Part shown: in pieces, positions 1 to 12,424 of the stretch
Layout: each line of letters opens with the position of its first letter
How positions within the stretch are numbered: the stretch's first letter is position 1
Assembly (NCBI GenBank): GCA_020744225.1
Contig: JAGMWG010000009.1
Span: forward strand, 372,001-436,000
Reading direction: 5' to 3'
DNA: 64,000 nt
Source of the DNA: Paraphoma chrysanthemicola
Lineage: Eukaryota; Ascomycota; Dothideomycetes; Pleosporales; Phaeosphaeriaceae
Position numbers and translations under genes: made by a program
Notes under the pieces: model-generated
What the model saw: only the letters and a program-made list of their open reading frames with translations
Told to the model about the DNA's origin: nothing
Database searches by the model: none

Positions 1-732
1 ACGTGCCGCTTCATCAATAAAGAGGCGGGCGCTGTTCTTAGAAAGCAGCTGGAGCGCATGGTGCAATCATTTCCGACGATCTTCGTTGATGTAGACCGGC
101 TGCCCGGACTGGTACCAGTAAGGTCCGCTTTTGGCTACCGCATGAATCTCATCGCCAGAATTCTAAACGGCATGGTCAGCTCTCTTCAGATACATGCCAT
201 ACACAGACACCGATCGGGAAATTGGTCGACTGAGAAGCTCCGCATATCATTGGGCATAAGTAAACATTTCTCCGACGATCAGGTCAAAGCCTTGGCGAGC
301 TTTACTCTCCACACAGCCGCGTACAACAATCGCGAACGAGGTAACTGCAATCCGTATCCTCCTCTTGCGATTGTGGTCTCTATTCCAGCATCTTTCAGTA
401 CCATGCAGCTGGAATTTGCGTCGTCGTATAGCGGACACTTTTTCCGCAACTATATTCTACGTCGAAGTTGTGCAAGGATACAGACTGTTCAGGCGGACAT
501 GAATTTCATGGCTTATGCCTTCGCATACTATACCTCAACTATTCTTGCTCTTAGAGGGACCATGGAAGCCGTTGTCATGCTGGAATTTCCGGACGAAGCG
601 CACTTGTACAGCGACCTCGACAGCATAGAAATTGACTTTAAGCTGTTCCTGGGTATCGGAGCGCGAGCATCGCGCCACGAGGGTTGGCTGAGGTACATTG
701 GACTATACGCCGATATGCAGGTAGAAGAGTAG
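1..732 (+). CDS. hypothetical protein, 5'-truncated by window edge
   Basis: The reading frame is open from the first base of the window to a TAG at 730-732. The first in-frame ATG is at 58, but the upstream codons (reading CRFINKEA...) look coding, so the true start probably lies outside the window. About 243 residues are visible. No catalytic motif, signal peptide or membrane segment is evident. The upstream 'C-R-x-I-x-x-E-A' pattern recalls the region after the F-box in many Dothideomycete F-box-like proteins, but this is only a weak resemblance. No function is assigned. Confidence 0.5.
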   Translation, partial: TCRFINKEAGAVLRKQLERMVQSFPTIFVDVDRLPGLVPVRSAFGYRMNLIARILNGMVSSLQIHAIHRHRSGNWSTEKLRISLGISKHFSDDQVKALASFTLHTAAYNNRERGNCNPYPPLAIVVSIPASFSTMQLEFASSYSGHFFRNYILRRSCARIQTVQADMNFMAYAFAYYTSTILALRGTMEAVVMLEFPDEAHLYSDLDSIEIDFKLFLGIGARASRHEGWLRYIGLYADMQVEE

Positions 733-1474
733 TAGGACTCAGTACTGGGGCGGTGGCTTGGACGCAGACATTACCACAAGAAACGCATGTGGTCGCCGAG
801 GCCTTCGACAACTTTCCGCAACGCTTCCGTGATTCTTCCGTATTTCAGTCAGAAGATGCGAAGAACTTCTACAACGTCTAGCTCGAGCTGTCACTGCACC
901 AACCCCGGATCTGGGGTCAACCTCTGCATGGAACGGCTCGGCACTATTCCAGATCCCCAGCTCTTCTCCGCATCGCATGGGCCATGAATTCGTCGGACCG
1001 GCATGACACTTCTCAGAAGCCAGGAATTTGCGCAACGCACCCTTCATGGCACCGACAGAGCGGCATTTTAATATCGAAAACGGATCGAAGCCAAGGCATA
1101 GTGTGGTGGTGTGTACTTGCGATGATGATGGTCGTCGGACGAACTCCTAGACCACCGGTGCAACTAGCACTCAATAGGCAGGCGCCGTGACCACGTGCGA
1201 TGATTGGCAGGGGTTAAATCCGGGGTTGCGTTCTAATTTGACTTTCTTGCTCTTCACATGCCTGCATCGTCTTTACCGTTCCTCCACACTGATTCGCACA
1301 TGTGCCGCCCGCTAACAGATGATCTAAATGAGCCTCATCTCGTCTCGCAGCCCATTCGTTGGTCCTCGGTCCGCTGCGCGCGTCGCAGTGACGAACATCG
1401 CATTGCCGCTTCCGTGGTAGCATGACGCTATGGTAGTGTCCGCTGCAGCTCCGCAGTGTACCTGGTGGTGTTTA

Positions 1475-1491
1475 CTGGAGCCGGCGTGGAG
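1475..1491 (+). promoter_or_regulatory. paired CreA-like sites (SYGGRG)
   Basis: CTGGAG (1475-1480) and GTGGAG (1486-1491) lie five bases apart, 50-65 bp upstream of the TATA box. Closely spaced SYGGRG pairs are the usual functional arrangement for the carbon-catabolite repressor CreA/Cre1, and fungal glucoamylase genes are classic targets. The hexamer is short and degenerate, so chance occurrence is possible. Confidence 0.35.
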
Positions 1492-1539
1492 TGTGTGTGC
1501 TGTGTGTTTCCCAAGTACCGGGTTGAGTGATGGACGAGG

Positions 1540-1546
1540 TATATAA
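1540..1546 (+). promoter_or_regulatory. TATA box of glucoamylase gene
   Basis: The sequence TATATAA lies 70 bp upstream of the ATG at 1616, a normal distance for a strongly expressed fungal gene with a short leader. Confidence 0.6.
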
Positions 1547-1615
1547 TGTGTGAGGATCCTACGAGAAGGATCAGCATCTTCACTGCCATCGTCGAAGCAT
1601 CAAGACTACTGCATC

Positions 1616-3432
<1,817 letters not shown>

Positions 3433-4880
3433 ATAGAGGACGTATAGAGGTCTGGCTAACGGTCAAGGATAGGGTGTGGTGTGGTGGAGAAGATAGAGGA
3501 AGATGAAACTGTCGTTAGTCCTTTGAGTTGAGCTGTTAATTGTTTTGTTGAAGAATACGAGTATCTTGCTAAGAGGAAGATCATGTTGTGTGTGCTGAGT
3601 TGTGAATTCAAGCATTCTTGATCAATACCTTGGTCGAGTTGACGTGACTGGGGCAATAATCTGTTTGAGCACAATTTTGAGGTTTCTTTTCGCATGGGGA
3701 CTTCTGACCTGTTTGCACAGGGTCAGCACTATGAAACTTGCCGTCTCGCTGCTTACGCCAACAGTAAAGATCATGTTGAGTGAACAAGTTCCGAAGTTTG
3801 CTATTTAGTGAGCTAGTCCGGACCTTAAATTGGTCGGTGTAAGTTGCCGGGCTTCCCTAGCGTTTTGACTGAGTGTCCTCGACCTAGTAGCTCGTTGGTA
3901 GTGTGGCGATTGTGGATGGAGGCTAGCTGCTATGAGTATATGCCGAGGTCGTATAGTGGCGGGATTCCCAGCGTACTTGGCTAATATTGGTCAATTGGTG
4001 CGACTTGATTCTAGCCACGTCAAATTTGAGTAGTCTGCGGAATCGCGACTCGACCTGGGGTTGTGAGAGGGTCCAGTCCAGAACCCTGCGCTTGTAGCGC
4101 GTCTTTAGCGGTACTTCGCGCCTTACCCCGCGGGCCGTCCCTTTCCTCAACCACTCTTGAGACCCTGAAGGTATAAAGAAAGATTTCACATATTAGAATC
4201 AACATCTTTGAAACCTTCGGTACTGTTTGTGATGTGAATCATTGTCCACAATCCTTCCCATCACGATTGTTCACGTTGCGCGAAATGACCCCGCAGCAAC
4301 GCGATCCTGTAGCGTCAGCCACACATGACACCTTTGCATCGTACACGACGCAAGTGACCCACTCACGATGCACGTTGAAATCACGCCACGCCTCTCAAGC
4401 CCGTCAAACACAGCCACGAGGCGCAGAATCGGGGCTCGTGCATGGCTGAGTCTGCTGAACCTCCCCTTGGCGTTCGTCGACCCGCGGTTGGTGGACACTG
4501 TGCTACTCTAGACCCTCGTTTGCTACTTCCGGTCGTGATGACTGCGGCCTCAGAGTGGATACCAAGCCGGAAGACTCGGCACGTTGATGGAAGAACGTAG
4601 AATACAGCCAGTGAAGGTCCAATGGGAGGATTCGTGCTTGACCAGGGCTCTACGATTGATCTGGCTTGGCGGATGCACGAGAGACCTGCCGGACAAACGC
4701 ACTGGATCTGTTTGTATTGCGGTCTGGCGTGCTAGACCGTGTTGTGGCCGATTTTGGAGTCACTATAAAGGCTGCGTTACCCCGCCGCTCCAAGTCTTCT
4801 TCATCATCTTGCTTCTCAGTCAATCTAGTCATATCGCAATTTCAAGACTCACCGATCATATCAAACTCTCTGCAGTCAAC
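3433..4880. other. intergenic, no gene recognised
   Basis: This 1.4-kb stretch has only short overlapping frames without family features. The part at about 3930-4040 has a faint tRNA-like look but no valid promoter boxes (see rejected items). A TATA box for the downstream lectin gene sits at its right end. Confidence 0.5.
4764..4770 (+). promoter_or_regulatory. TATA box of CVNH lectin gene
   Basis: TATAAAG lies 117 bp upstream of the ATG at 4881. A pyrimidine-rich leader (CTTCTTCATCATCTTGC) follows, as is usual for well-expressed fungal genes. Confidence 0.5.
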
Positions 4881-5300
4881 ATGACCTTTCTCTCCTCAGC
4901 AGAAGACGCCCGCATCGACGACGGTCACATCCTTCGCGCACGTCTCCGGACTGCCGAAGGCGAGTGGAACGACTCCGAGATCGACCTGAACAACCACATT
5001 GGCAACGACAACGGTGAGTTCCTCCAAGTAATACACGAACTCTTCTGATTTTGGGTCTCTAGGCAACTTCGTCTGGGAAGGCGAGGGCTTCTCTGGCTCT
5101 GCCGAGAACATCTACTTCTCCATCGAGGCCGACGGTGAAGTTGCTGTCCTCCGTGCTACTCTCTTCGATGGCGACGGCAATGGCCAGGAGCGCGACCTCA
5201 ATTTGGGCGAGCGCATTGGCAACAATGATGGCAACTTCCAGTTCTGTACGTCGTCTTTGCCTCGTGAATGACCTGCTATACTAATATGCCGTTAGACTGA
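4881..5300 (+). CDS. single-domain cyanovirin-N homology (CVNH) lectin
   Basis: Predicted small intracellular sugar-binding protein of 106 residues. Exons are 4881-5013, 5063-5245 and 5296-5300; the last exon supplies only a split Tyr codon and the stop. The protein is essentially one CVNH domain with its two internal sequence repeats: each has a 'DLN-(N/L)-x-IGN-(D/N)-(N/D)-G-(N)-F' signature, at residues about 34-48 and 90-105. There is no signal peptide, and the disulfide cysteines of cyanobacterial cyanovirin-N are absent, as in many fungal CVNH proteins. Fungal members bind high-mannose or related glycans; the ligand here is unknown. If the second intron is retained, translation would instead end a few residues later, so the extreme C-terminus is uncertain. 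Confidence 0.88.
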
Positions 5301-7093
5301 ACACTACCTTTGATCTGTGTTTTCAAGGACGCGTCAACGGATCTTGGCCTGCCCTTGAACATTATCGAGGCTCATCAAGGGGTACCAACTCACACGAAGA
5401 TGTGGTTAACTTCTAACAGGTTTACTGGATAACAATACAAACCTTTCTTCCACCATCAACTCTCCACATGTCTTGCTATCATAACCTTACCGCTTCATTT
5501 GATCTCTCGCTCCCTTTCCTTTTGCCTCATACTTTCTTTCACATTGAACGCAACGATGGTGTTCCCATGGCGAGATATCGTGACCTCTAAGCAATAGTCA
5601 CACCATTTAGCGGTTGCCACAGTGCCGATCATCGATGTGAGTCTTCTATACTCTCTTGTCTTGGAATGAGAATGACCCAATCTCCATTCACGAGCCATAT
5701 GTGGCCTCTTGACTTCTTTTACCGGCACGACCAGTTCGTAAATCTGCTTTTTTCCCCAATCGGCTTAGACTTGCCGATGATTGGACTTGATGAATACGAC
5801 GTACCCAAGTCCCGGCTAAAGATCTAGGTGGGTTCTCCTAAATAATTTGATATGTTACTGACTTCTGAAAAGCGCCATATCGATCTGGGGACTTCTGGGG
5901 CAGATCTGAAGACTTGGGTATCACTAAAAGCGTAAACTCGAAGGACTACAACATCAAAGCCACGGAGGCCGCCAGTGACCTCCTTCCTTCCCTCCTGTAT
6001 CTCGAGGTTTCTCGAACGTCGGCATCCCGATGGCCCAATCTAGTCGACGACGGACAAGCCACCAAGGCCAAGAGTGGCTTGTCCCCTACTGTACACCCCG
6101 CGCTTCTGCTATAATCTGTGGCCCCTTGTATCCGTCCCGTCACTAAAGCGCCGTGCCGATAGGTAGGACCTAGAATTGAGCTAAGCGCTATTATGTAAGG
6201 CAGGCATCCACGCATATTATGCTGTTCTTGGACGCGAATCTCTTGCATGAGAATGAAGCCGAGCAACGACGATCCATCGTGTATACGGTAGCGAAGAGTG
6301 TTGACTATTGAAGAGGCCTGATCCGACTGGTTTTGCACGCGAGCCCCGGTTTTTGGTGTCATTGAAGTTTCCGTTGTGAAATGGTTTGTGGTGGTCTGAC
6401 GCTTGGCAGAGTGTGACTGATACATTGCGGTAGGCTGGCTCAAAGAATCTAGCTGCTTCGCCGTGGATGCCTTGCTTCCCGTGATCGTTCTCGCTGCGCC
6501 AGCGAACATGCCAATCTTTCCTATAGGCTTCGGTTTCGGGACTCTTGGTTGCGACATCATATCAATATATGCATGAATAGATACAACTGGGGAGCTTTGA
6601 CGATATGTAAGTGGATGATGGTGCGTTATAAGAGGCGTTATGAGAGGCGTTATGAGAGGCGTTATGGGCGAACTTTAGGTTGCGGATGGGACTTGCAGCT
6701 AGTAGAAGCTGCACGTGGCAGAGCCGGTCCGGAAAGAAGGCACTGGAGCTGCTGCTACAGCCACCACTACCATATTGGCCACGAGATATGCGCACTGTAG
6801 CAGCAGCTTGGAAACCCTTGATTAGTGTGAGCCGACGGATTTCGTTTGCCTGGCACAAATTCGGACTCGATGCACAGCATGGGTCTTCGGGACTCTACTC
6901 ACATAGTGCCACCTGGTGTGTTACCGATATGGGTTCCTTTGAGATGTATGATAATAAGCAGCAAGGATCATCCAACCCTGGTCCGAGAAGAAATTGCAAC
7001 CCGTCTATACCAGAGCTTGAACACCACAAGTACATAGGCCTGACATCATCTCGATCATGAGCCATGTTGGACCGCCGGGTGCATATTGCGCCG
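5301..7093. other. intergenic, one small tandem repeat, no convincing gene
   Basis: This 1.8-kb stretch contains a minus-strand open frame at 5946-6560 (204 codons; its first half is rich in K, T, S and Q) but no family match, intron signal or neighbour support, so it is not called as a gene. A 12-bp tandem repeat lies at 6623-6668. Confidence 0.45.
6623..6668. repeat. 12-bp tandem repeat, about 3.8 copies
   Basis: The unit GCGTTATGAGAG runs from 6623 to 6668; the first copy differs by one base and the last is partial. It lies in a region with no recognised gene. Confidence 0.8.
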
Positions 7094-8125
7094 TTACACC
7101 ACCTTCTGCCGCTTGTTGCTCTCGTCTCTCCGGCCCAATTCCCGAATTTCTTCTTTGGTCATATCATCCCACAATTGCCTCTTTGCCTCCTTGATTTGAG
7201 TGTGCTTCTGCCCCAGTGAGGCTGCCTTTATTTGTTCTTCCTCCAGCTCTGCCTGCAACATGTTCACGCGCTCCCTCAGAGCATTGATGCGGCAATCTTG
7301 ATCGTCAAGGTCGTGAGACGTTCTCTCTTCGTTATTTTCGAGAACTAAATAGCGCTCGACGGATGTCTCTGATGTCGCCGAGTTATGGTTGGACTACGGA
7401 GGTTTTAGCATGCATTGTCTACTCCAGCCCACGTGTCGGCCTACCTGATCCACGCTAATCTCCTGTGCGGTACGATGTTTGACCGCTGCCGACTCGTCGT
7501 TTCCCTCGTAGCTGCTGTCCTCATAGCCGCTGTCGAAGTTGGAACATGGGTCGTTTGCGCCTTCTAATCCGGCATCCCGCTCGCTTTGCTCCGTTTGGGT
7601 TACATATACACCAGGCTTGGCCATGTTCGAGCCCTCGTCTACAGGCGACACATCATTTTGGGACTGAACGATATCTTGGCAAATCGAGAGAAGCACCTCC
7701 TCATACGCCTTGCTCATCGTGATGTCGTAAGAGACTCTGACGCCTTCTCTCAGGAAGTAGTAAGTTGCCAGGACCAAGAGCTTGAAGGGATTGGTCGCGA
7801 ACTGAAAAGCCTCGTGAGGAATCGCGTCCGAGAGCACTTCGTCATTGATCAGAACGCCATCTGGTCGACCATCAGAGTAATAAGAAAAATACACGACTGA
7901 CGGCGCTTTTCTGCAGATATATATCCAAACCAGCGGCCTCTCACCATCTGGTCGCTTGCGCTTCACCATGCCGAAGAGGATGGCCTTCGGTACTGCAAGC
8001 GGAATCTCTCCTTGTTCCATGAATTCGACCTTGTCGATGGGTAGAAGGTCGAGCAACTCAGCACGATCACCGAGAGACCCTGTCAATTCCCGCAATGCTG
8101 CAGCACATTGTGGATTGGGAGACAT
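7094..8125 (-). CDS. tandem paralogue A: unknown domain plus coiled coil with basic tail
   Basis: Member of the local multigene family at 7.1-19.1 kb; function unknown. Exons are 8125-7445 and 7393-7094, with a 51-bp intron in phase 0, giving 326 residues. Residues about 10-150 are the shared domain. It begins with an 'ALRELTGSLG...ELLDLLPID' block, has a central 'VWIYI' strand and ends with an 'ATYYFLREGVRV' strand followed by a helix ('EEVLLSICQDIV'). An acidic, Ser-rich linker (about 160-225) leads to a coiled coil (about 245-315) and a tail 'NKRQKVV', which resembles a monopartite nuclear localisation signal. There is no signal peptide or membrane segment. It is transcribed away from the centre of the array, in the same direction as paralogue B. 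Confidence 0.75.
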
Positions 8126-8657
8126 GCTTGAAAGGTATTCGAGTGTTTGAGCTCAAAGCAAGTCGGATTTTCAGAATTTCTCGCAGTGGACATGTGGGCC
8201 AGTGCGTTTGTTTGCTGGACGCTTTTTGGTGTAACGTCAGCTGCAAAGTGGCGGCTGCAAGCATGATCAGATGATCGGGCAGCCGCCGGTTACAAGGCAG
8301 TTCACCAAAGACCAGTGACAGTACTGTTCAGGACGGCCACGGGCTATGGTGTGGGTGTTGTTCTCCTGCGAGGTCATCGACGTGAAGTCGTCCCGCCAAA
8401 GTTCAAAGTAATATGGCCTAGCGCGAAACGCGTAATCACGTGCTGGGCTTCCTGTAGGAAGGCATCACGATCGCGCGAAAACACCCTCGCAACGATTAAT
8501 ATGTCTGTTGGGACGACACATTCGAACGGGCAGTTTCCCTATCTTCTAGTCTTCGCATTCAGTATGCACAACGCTCTCCTTTTCGGGGCCATGCGCCACG
8601 TTCTATGACTCGCCGATCTTAGTTAAGACACGTCTTCTCGAGACCCATGATCCGGTT
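8126..8657. other. intergenic between paralogues A and B
   Basis: The 530-bp gap between two co-oriented paralogues must contain the promoter of A and the 3' end of B. No further copy of the shared domain and no clear TATA box were seen. Confidence 0.4.
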
Positions 8658-10048
8658 TTAGACTCGCTTCTGGCGCTTAGCCTCCATCTTCCGACCCGCC
8701 TCGAACCCGAATTCCAACATCTCATCCGCCTCCAACAAGCTCTGTAGGCCCTTCTTCTTTGCCTTGATCCGCTCCTTCTCAACGAGTAATGTGGATTTCT
8801 TCTCGCTCACCTCCTGCAGGCGGGACTTGATACCAACGAGCTGTGCCGCAATCTCGGAGCGTTCGTTCTCGGCATCGTCGATTTGGCGATCGAGTTCCTC
8901 TTCTTCAGCCTGAAATGTAATGTACTTGTCAACCATGGTAGCGCGATCTTGACTAGGAAGACGTACCAATGGTGGCGATCGTTGTCCGACTGAAGGTGGA
9001 GTTGAAGAGTAGCGGCTCTGGCCATGACGGGCAAGGTTGTGAGAGCTCGAGCTACGCGCTCGCTTGCGAGAGTTGTTATCGCTCACGGCGTGCGAAGGTG
9101 AGCGTATCGTTGTTGGGCCTCGTGCTACAGCAGGCGTCTCCCGATACTGCGAAGTTGTCTCTTGGTGCTGAGAAGGCATTTCTCGAAATTGAGACAATGG
9201 CTCTCGGAACTGGCTAGGTGGCTCTTTATACTGAGAATGTCGCTCTTGCCACTGCGGAAATGTGTGACGGTACTCTGAGCCCTTGTCCTGGCGGTGCGAT
9301 AGCGGCTCCTGATGCTGAAGAGGTGTCTCTTGTTGCTGCACCGGTGTGGCTTGAGGCTCCGCCGGGGTGTGAGAGGGAGCGCGCGACACATCCTAAGAAG
9401 AGGCACCACTATAGCTATCTATCGTCGCAGTGGGTTGCTTCGATATGAGCTGCTTTGTCAACTCTTGTCGATCGAAAGCCGCTTTATATGCCTTGCACGC
9501 TCGCAGGAGATCGTCCCTGAAGGTGTTCGAGGACAGAGGCACCTTGAGCCTGTCATCGACGCCGCGCTTAATGAAGAAGTACTTTGCAATGGCCTGAGGA
9601 AAATTAGCGACTGTCACGGTTCTGCAGCTTATCCGAGACACACCATGACCTGGAACCCATCCCGCGCCATCTTGAACGGCGCCGATGCAAGTGCAGAATC
9701 CTGTACTCGCGACGGCCGAAGCGGCGCACCGCCATTCTTTGCTGCATGCAAAGTAAAGAAGGAAAGCATTTTGTTGCTTCCGGTCTCCTTGTTATACGTC
9801 TGTCCGCCACCAAGAAGCGTGAAGTATATCCAGAGCTGGTCCTTCTCCTCCATCATATCGCTGTACAACAGGCGGTCGGGATGGGCACCAGGAAGCTCAT
9901 CCTGGCGCTGAAAGGTCGCGCGCTGGTAGGGAATGTACTTGAGTAGCTCCGCTTCGTCATCCAACTCCATGCGCAGGTTGGTGAGGGAGCGGTTTTCGGG
10001 CGAAACCGGGCTGTCGCCTGCTGGCGTCTGAGGCTGGGGAGTTGACAT
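8658..10048 (-). CDS. tandem paralogue B: shared domain, heptapeptide repeats and coiled coil, interrupted by an in-frame TAG
   Basis: Exon 1 is taken as 10048-9644, because that ATG has an excellent context (CGCCATGTC); an in-frame ATG at 10159 would add 37 residues. A 50-bp intron (9643-9594) sits at the same place as introns in paralogues C and D. Exon 2 starts at 9593 with the 'AIAKYFFIKRGV' strand of the shared domain. The frame then meets TAG at 9395-9393, and the same frame continues open to 8658. Beyond the stop come ten 7-residue repeats, a Ser/Arg-rich segment, a coiled coil (codons at about 8690-8950) and a tail 'KRQKRV' matching the tails of the paralogues. No GT donor restores the frame. 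A phase-0 GC donor (AAG|GCATAT) ending at this TAG would, but it is weak and would remove part of the conserved helix. So B is either a 201-residue truncated protein, a recent pseudogene, or uses unusual splicing or readthrough (about 446 residues). Confidence 0.6.
9132..9341 (-). repeat. 21-bp minisatellite encoding ten heptapeptide repeats in paralogue B
   Basis: Ten consecutive 7-codon units in one frame have the approximate consensus S-Q-(Y/F/H)-(R/K/Q)-E-x-(P/L/T). The most regular copies are SQYKEPP, SQFREPL, SQFREMP, SQHQETT and SQYRETP. The array lies just downstream of the in-frame TAG in the linker region. The copies differ from one another, so they are not a very recent expansion. 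Confidence 0.75.
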
Positions 10049-10889
10049 GGCGAGAGTGGAGGGGTTGACGGAAGTGTGAGGTAACGACGCAAGAATCAAG
10101 GATAAAATGTTATGATCAACTACACGGGGAAACCGTGGACTCGCCATATTTGCGGCCAAGTGGGGTCGCAGTATTCACTCTCAGATCAACAGTGTCACGC
10201 TGCAACGCGACATGGTATAAGCTCGTAAGTGTTTTCATTCTTCCTTTGCTTCCTCTCGGAATCAAACCATTGCTGGGCATCAACAGAGTGGTTCGCGTTC
10301 ATCGAAGCGTCGCAAAGGAGACGATAATGAGTCTACACGGCCAAAACAACGTTTCGGTGTTAGTCTTGCATCTCGAGGCGTTCCTGGATGCTTAGTGGAA
10401 ACCACCAAATGAGAAGAAATAGGCTTGTGAGCGTCGAAACGAGACTAAGACAACGGAAAGAGTCACTTCGAAGTCCAAAACGGCAATAAGAGCATTAAAG
10501 AATGTAAGAGCTACATCAAAGCATGACTGCGAGGAGTGATGAAGTGAGCCTATCGTCCCAATATGTACAAGCGCACTCTACCTTTCACCTCAACGCGTCT
10601 CGTGACGCAACGCGTTGCTTTTGTTTTGACCCTCCGTTTGTCACAACAGCCGCGCCTCTTGCGCAGCGACTTCCTGGAAGTTCCTCACCACTTGGACAAG
10701 GACACCAATCCAATGTCCCCTCGGGCTTCCAACCCTTCTTTGGTAGTTCGACTCAAAATCCCGTCAACAACTCGATCTCTGGTGGTTCGACTCAAAGTCC
10801 GGTAGGTTCATCTTTGCGTCCAGTTTTATCGAAGATGATTTATTTCCTCCTACTGACCACCAAGCCATAGCCACCCTGATAAGCCGAAA
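10049..10889. other. divergent centre of the paralogue array (between B and C)
   Basis: Here transcription switches from minus (A, B) to plus (C-F). The right part may contain an upstream exon and intron of C: a donor at 10802 (GTAGGT), a CTGAC branch motif and an acceptor ending at 10870 would join an ATG at 10713 in frame to the ATG at 10890. The two halves of a 20-bp imperfect direct repeat (GGTRGTTCGACTCAAARTCC) lie at about 10742-10761 and 10781-10800. Confidence 0.4.
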
Positions 10890-12424
10890 ATGGCCGATTT
10901 GGAGTTGAACAGGAAGGGTCCGAGTCTTGCTCGTTCTCAGACGTGCCTCGAGACACTCAAGCAATCACTCGGCATTGAGCCCCAGATTCTCAGCTACTTG
11001 CCCACGAGCTCCGTTTATAGGGCCAACCAATCCAACATCATAGAGGGTTATTCGCCCTACGTAGTCGCAATTGGTACGGTGGTAGAAGCAAACAATGTCC
11101 AGGTCACAGTATCCGCGTACATGTCGACTACGTACCGCCAGAACGGCCTTCCTGAGCTTCGTTATTACGGCGCACATCCGCGTGGTTCCAAGAAGCAGTA
11201 TCGGCTCGAAAACGTGGTAGTTGAGGGCACGCTGCGAGACGAGTTTCAACCCGTTAAAGAACTGGGTTCGACTGCCATCGCCTGTCTAGTCCAGGTGAGC
11301 CTGCAGGAAGCGCACAGTCTGCAAGATACTGACGGAGTGGCAGTGTCTCTTCATCATCAAAGATGCCTCTATTCCAGCGGGTAGTTTCCTGGGCTCAAGC
11401 TTCCTCAGAGATGTTCGCGTGGTTTGCTATCGTTACAAAAACATTGCTGGCGATAGAGAAAACGGCGTCGACCATGTCGAGGTGAAGGCGACGACGCCCG
11501 AAGTCGCCAACAGCCGAGCTTTCGGAGCCCCGACATCGCAACTCTGGCCCACGAATACTCTTTCAGCTCGGTCAGAAGCACAGCCAAGTTACAAAGCGCC
11601 AAGCAATTTGGTGAAGGTAATATCCCCATGCTCGATCAGAAGTCTAGCTAACATGGGGAAAACAGGACAACAAGCGCAAACAAGCATTATCTGCCTCTCC
11701 AAGCCCAGCGCATGAAGCCTTTGAGGATATGCAAGTCGTCAGTTTGTCTGGAGTATCGCTTTCACCCACGTCGCCAGTGACGCCCCAAGCTCGGAACAAT
11801 CGCGTGGCGCCTGCCAAACTTGCTTCCAGAGCTGTCGTTCTAGATGGTTTCGAACACTGGGCCAGCCTCAAACGAAAGCTCTGTCAAGCCGACACTCAGA
11901 TTGCGACTATCAATGAGAAAATGCGAACAACCGTGGCTGAGAGAGATGAGGTTTTCTGCGAAGTGAGGCGCAGCATCGATGAGGGCCTTCAGAAGCAGCA
12001 CAACGCGGACATAGAGATGGCGCAAAAGAAGTATGATTTCGACACATCTCGAATGAGAAAGAGGCACACTGCAGAGCTCAAGAAGCTGTGTGAGGAGCAT
12101 ACTGAACAGCTGGACAAGCAGAGCGAGAAGCATACGGCGGAGCTTAGGAAGCTGAGGGAGAAGCACAAGAATGAAATGGACCTCGCCATGAAGGAGTGCG
12201 ACAAGAAGATGACGGACTATCTGCAGAAGGAGCACGACATAGATGAGGAGCTTAGGGCCAACCTTCAGGCGAGGTTTGCTCTTACTATCGAGTTGGAGGC
12301 AGAAGAAGAGAAGTACTCAAAAGAGCAAGTGTTTGCCGCCCTTGGTGCTGTGTATACGGCATCACCAGTGCCGAACAAACGCTTGAAGGTGGACCACGAT
12401 GGCCATGCAGAGAAGAAGAAATGA
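10890..12424 (+). CDS. tandem paralogue C: unknown domain plus long coiled coil
   Basis: Family member of unknown function. Exons are 10890-11294, 11344-11616 and 11666-12424; all junctions are phase 0 and both introns are 49 bp with CTGAC or CTAAC branch sites. The protein has 478 residues. The shared domain (about residues 15-180) opens with 'CLETLKQSLG...ILSYLPTSS' and closes with 'CLFIIKDASIP...FLRDVRVVCYRYKN', intron 1 falling just before the CLFIIK strand. A disordered linker follows, then a strongly charged coiled coil (about 255-450) with repeated 'KKL..EHTEQLDKQ..KHTAELRKL' heptads. The tail contains 'NKRLKVD' and ends in KKK, resembling a nuclear localisation signal. An alternative start at 10713 through an upstream intron would add an N-terminal extension. 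Confidence 0.78.

Larger units (their letters stand above)
733..1615. other. intergenic and promoter region of the glucoamylase gene
   Basis: No convincing gene is seen here; the short frames in this stretch have no family features. The right half is the glucoamylase promoter. A TATA box lies at 1540-1546. CreA-type SYGGRG hexamers occur at 1220-1225 (CCGGGG), 1475-1480 (CTGGAG) and 1486-1491 (GTGGAG). Confidence 0.6.

Noticed and set aside
3930..4040. tRNA-like stretch (GTCGTATAGTGGCGGGATTCCC)
   Set aside because: It recalls the D-arm of a Glu or Asp tRNA, but no GGTTCGANNCC B-box, no matching acceptor stem and no valid anticodon loop could be found.
5946..6560. 204-codon minus-strand open frame
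   Set aside because: No family motif, composition changes midway, no splice or promoter support; probably chance.
10740..10800. B-box-like GGTTCGACTC and its neighbour copy
   Set aside because: No A-box at a suitable distance and no cloverleaf; the two copies are simply an imperfect direct repeat.
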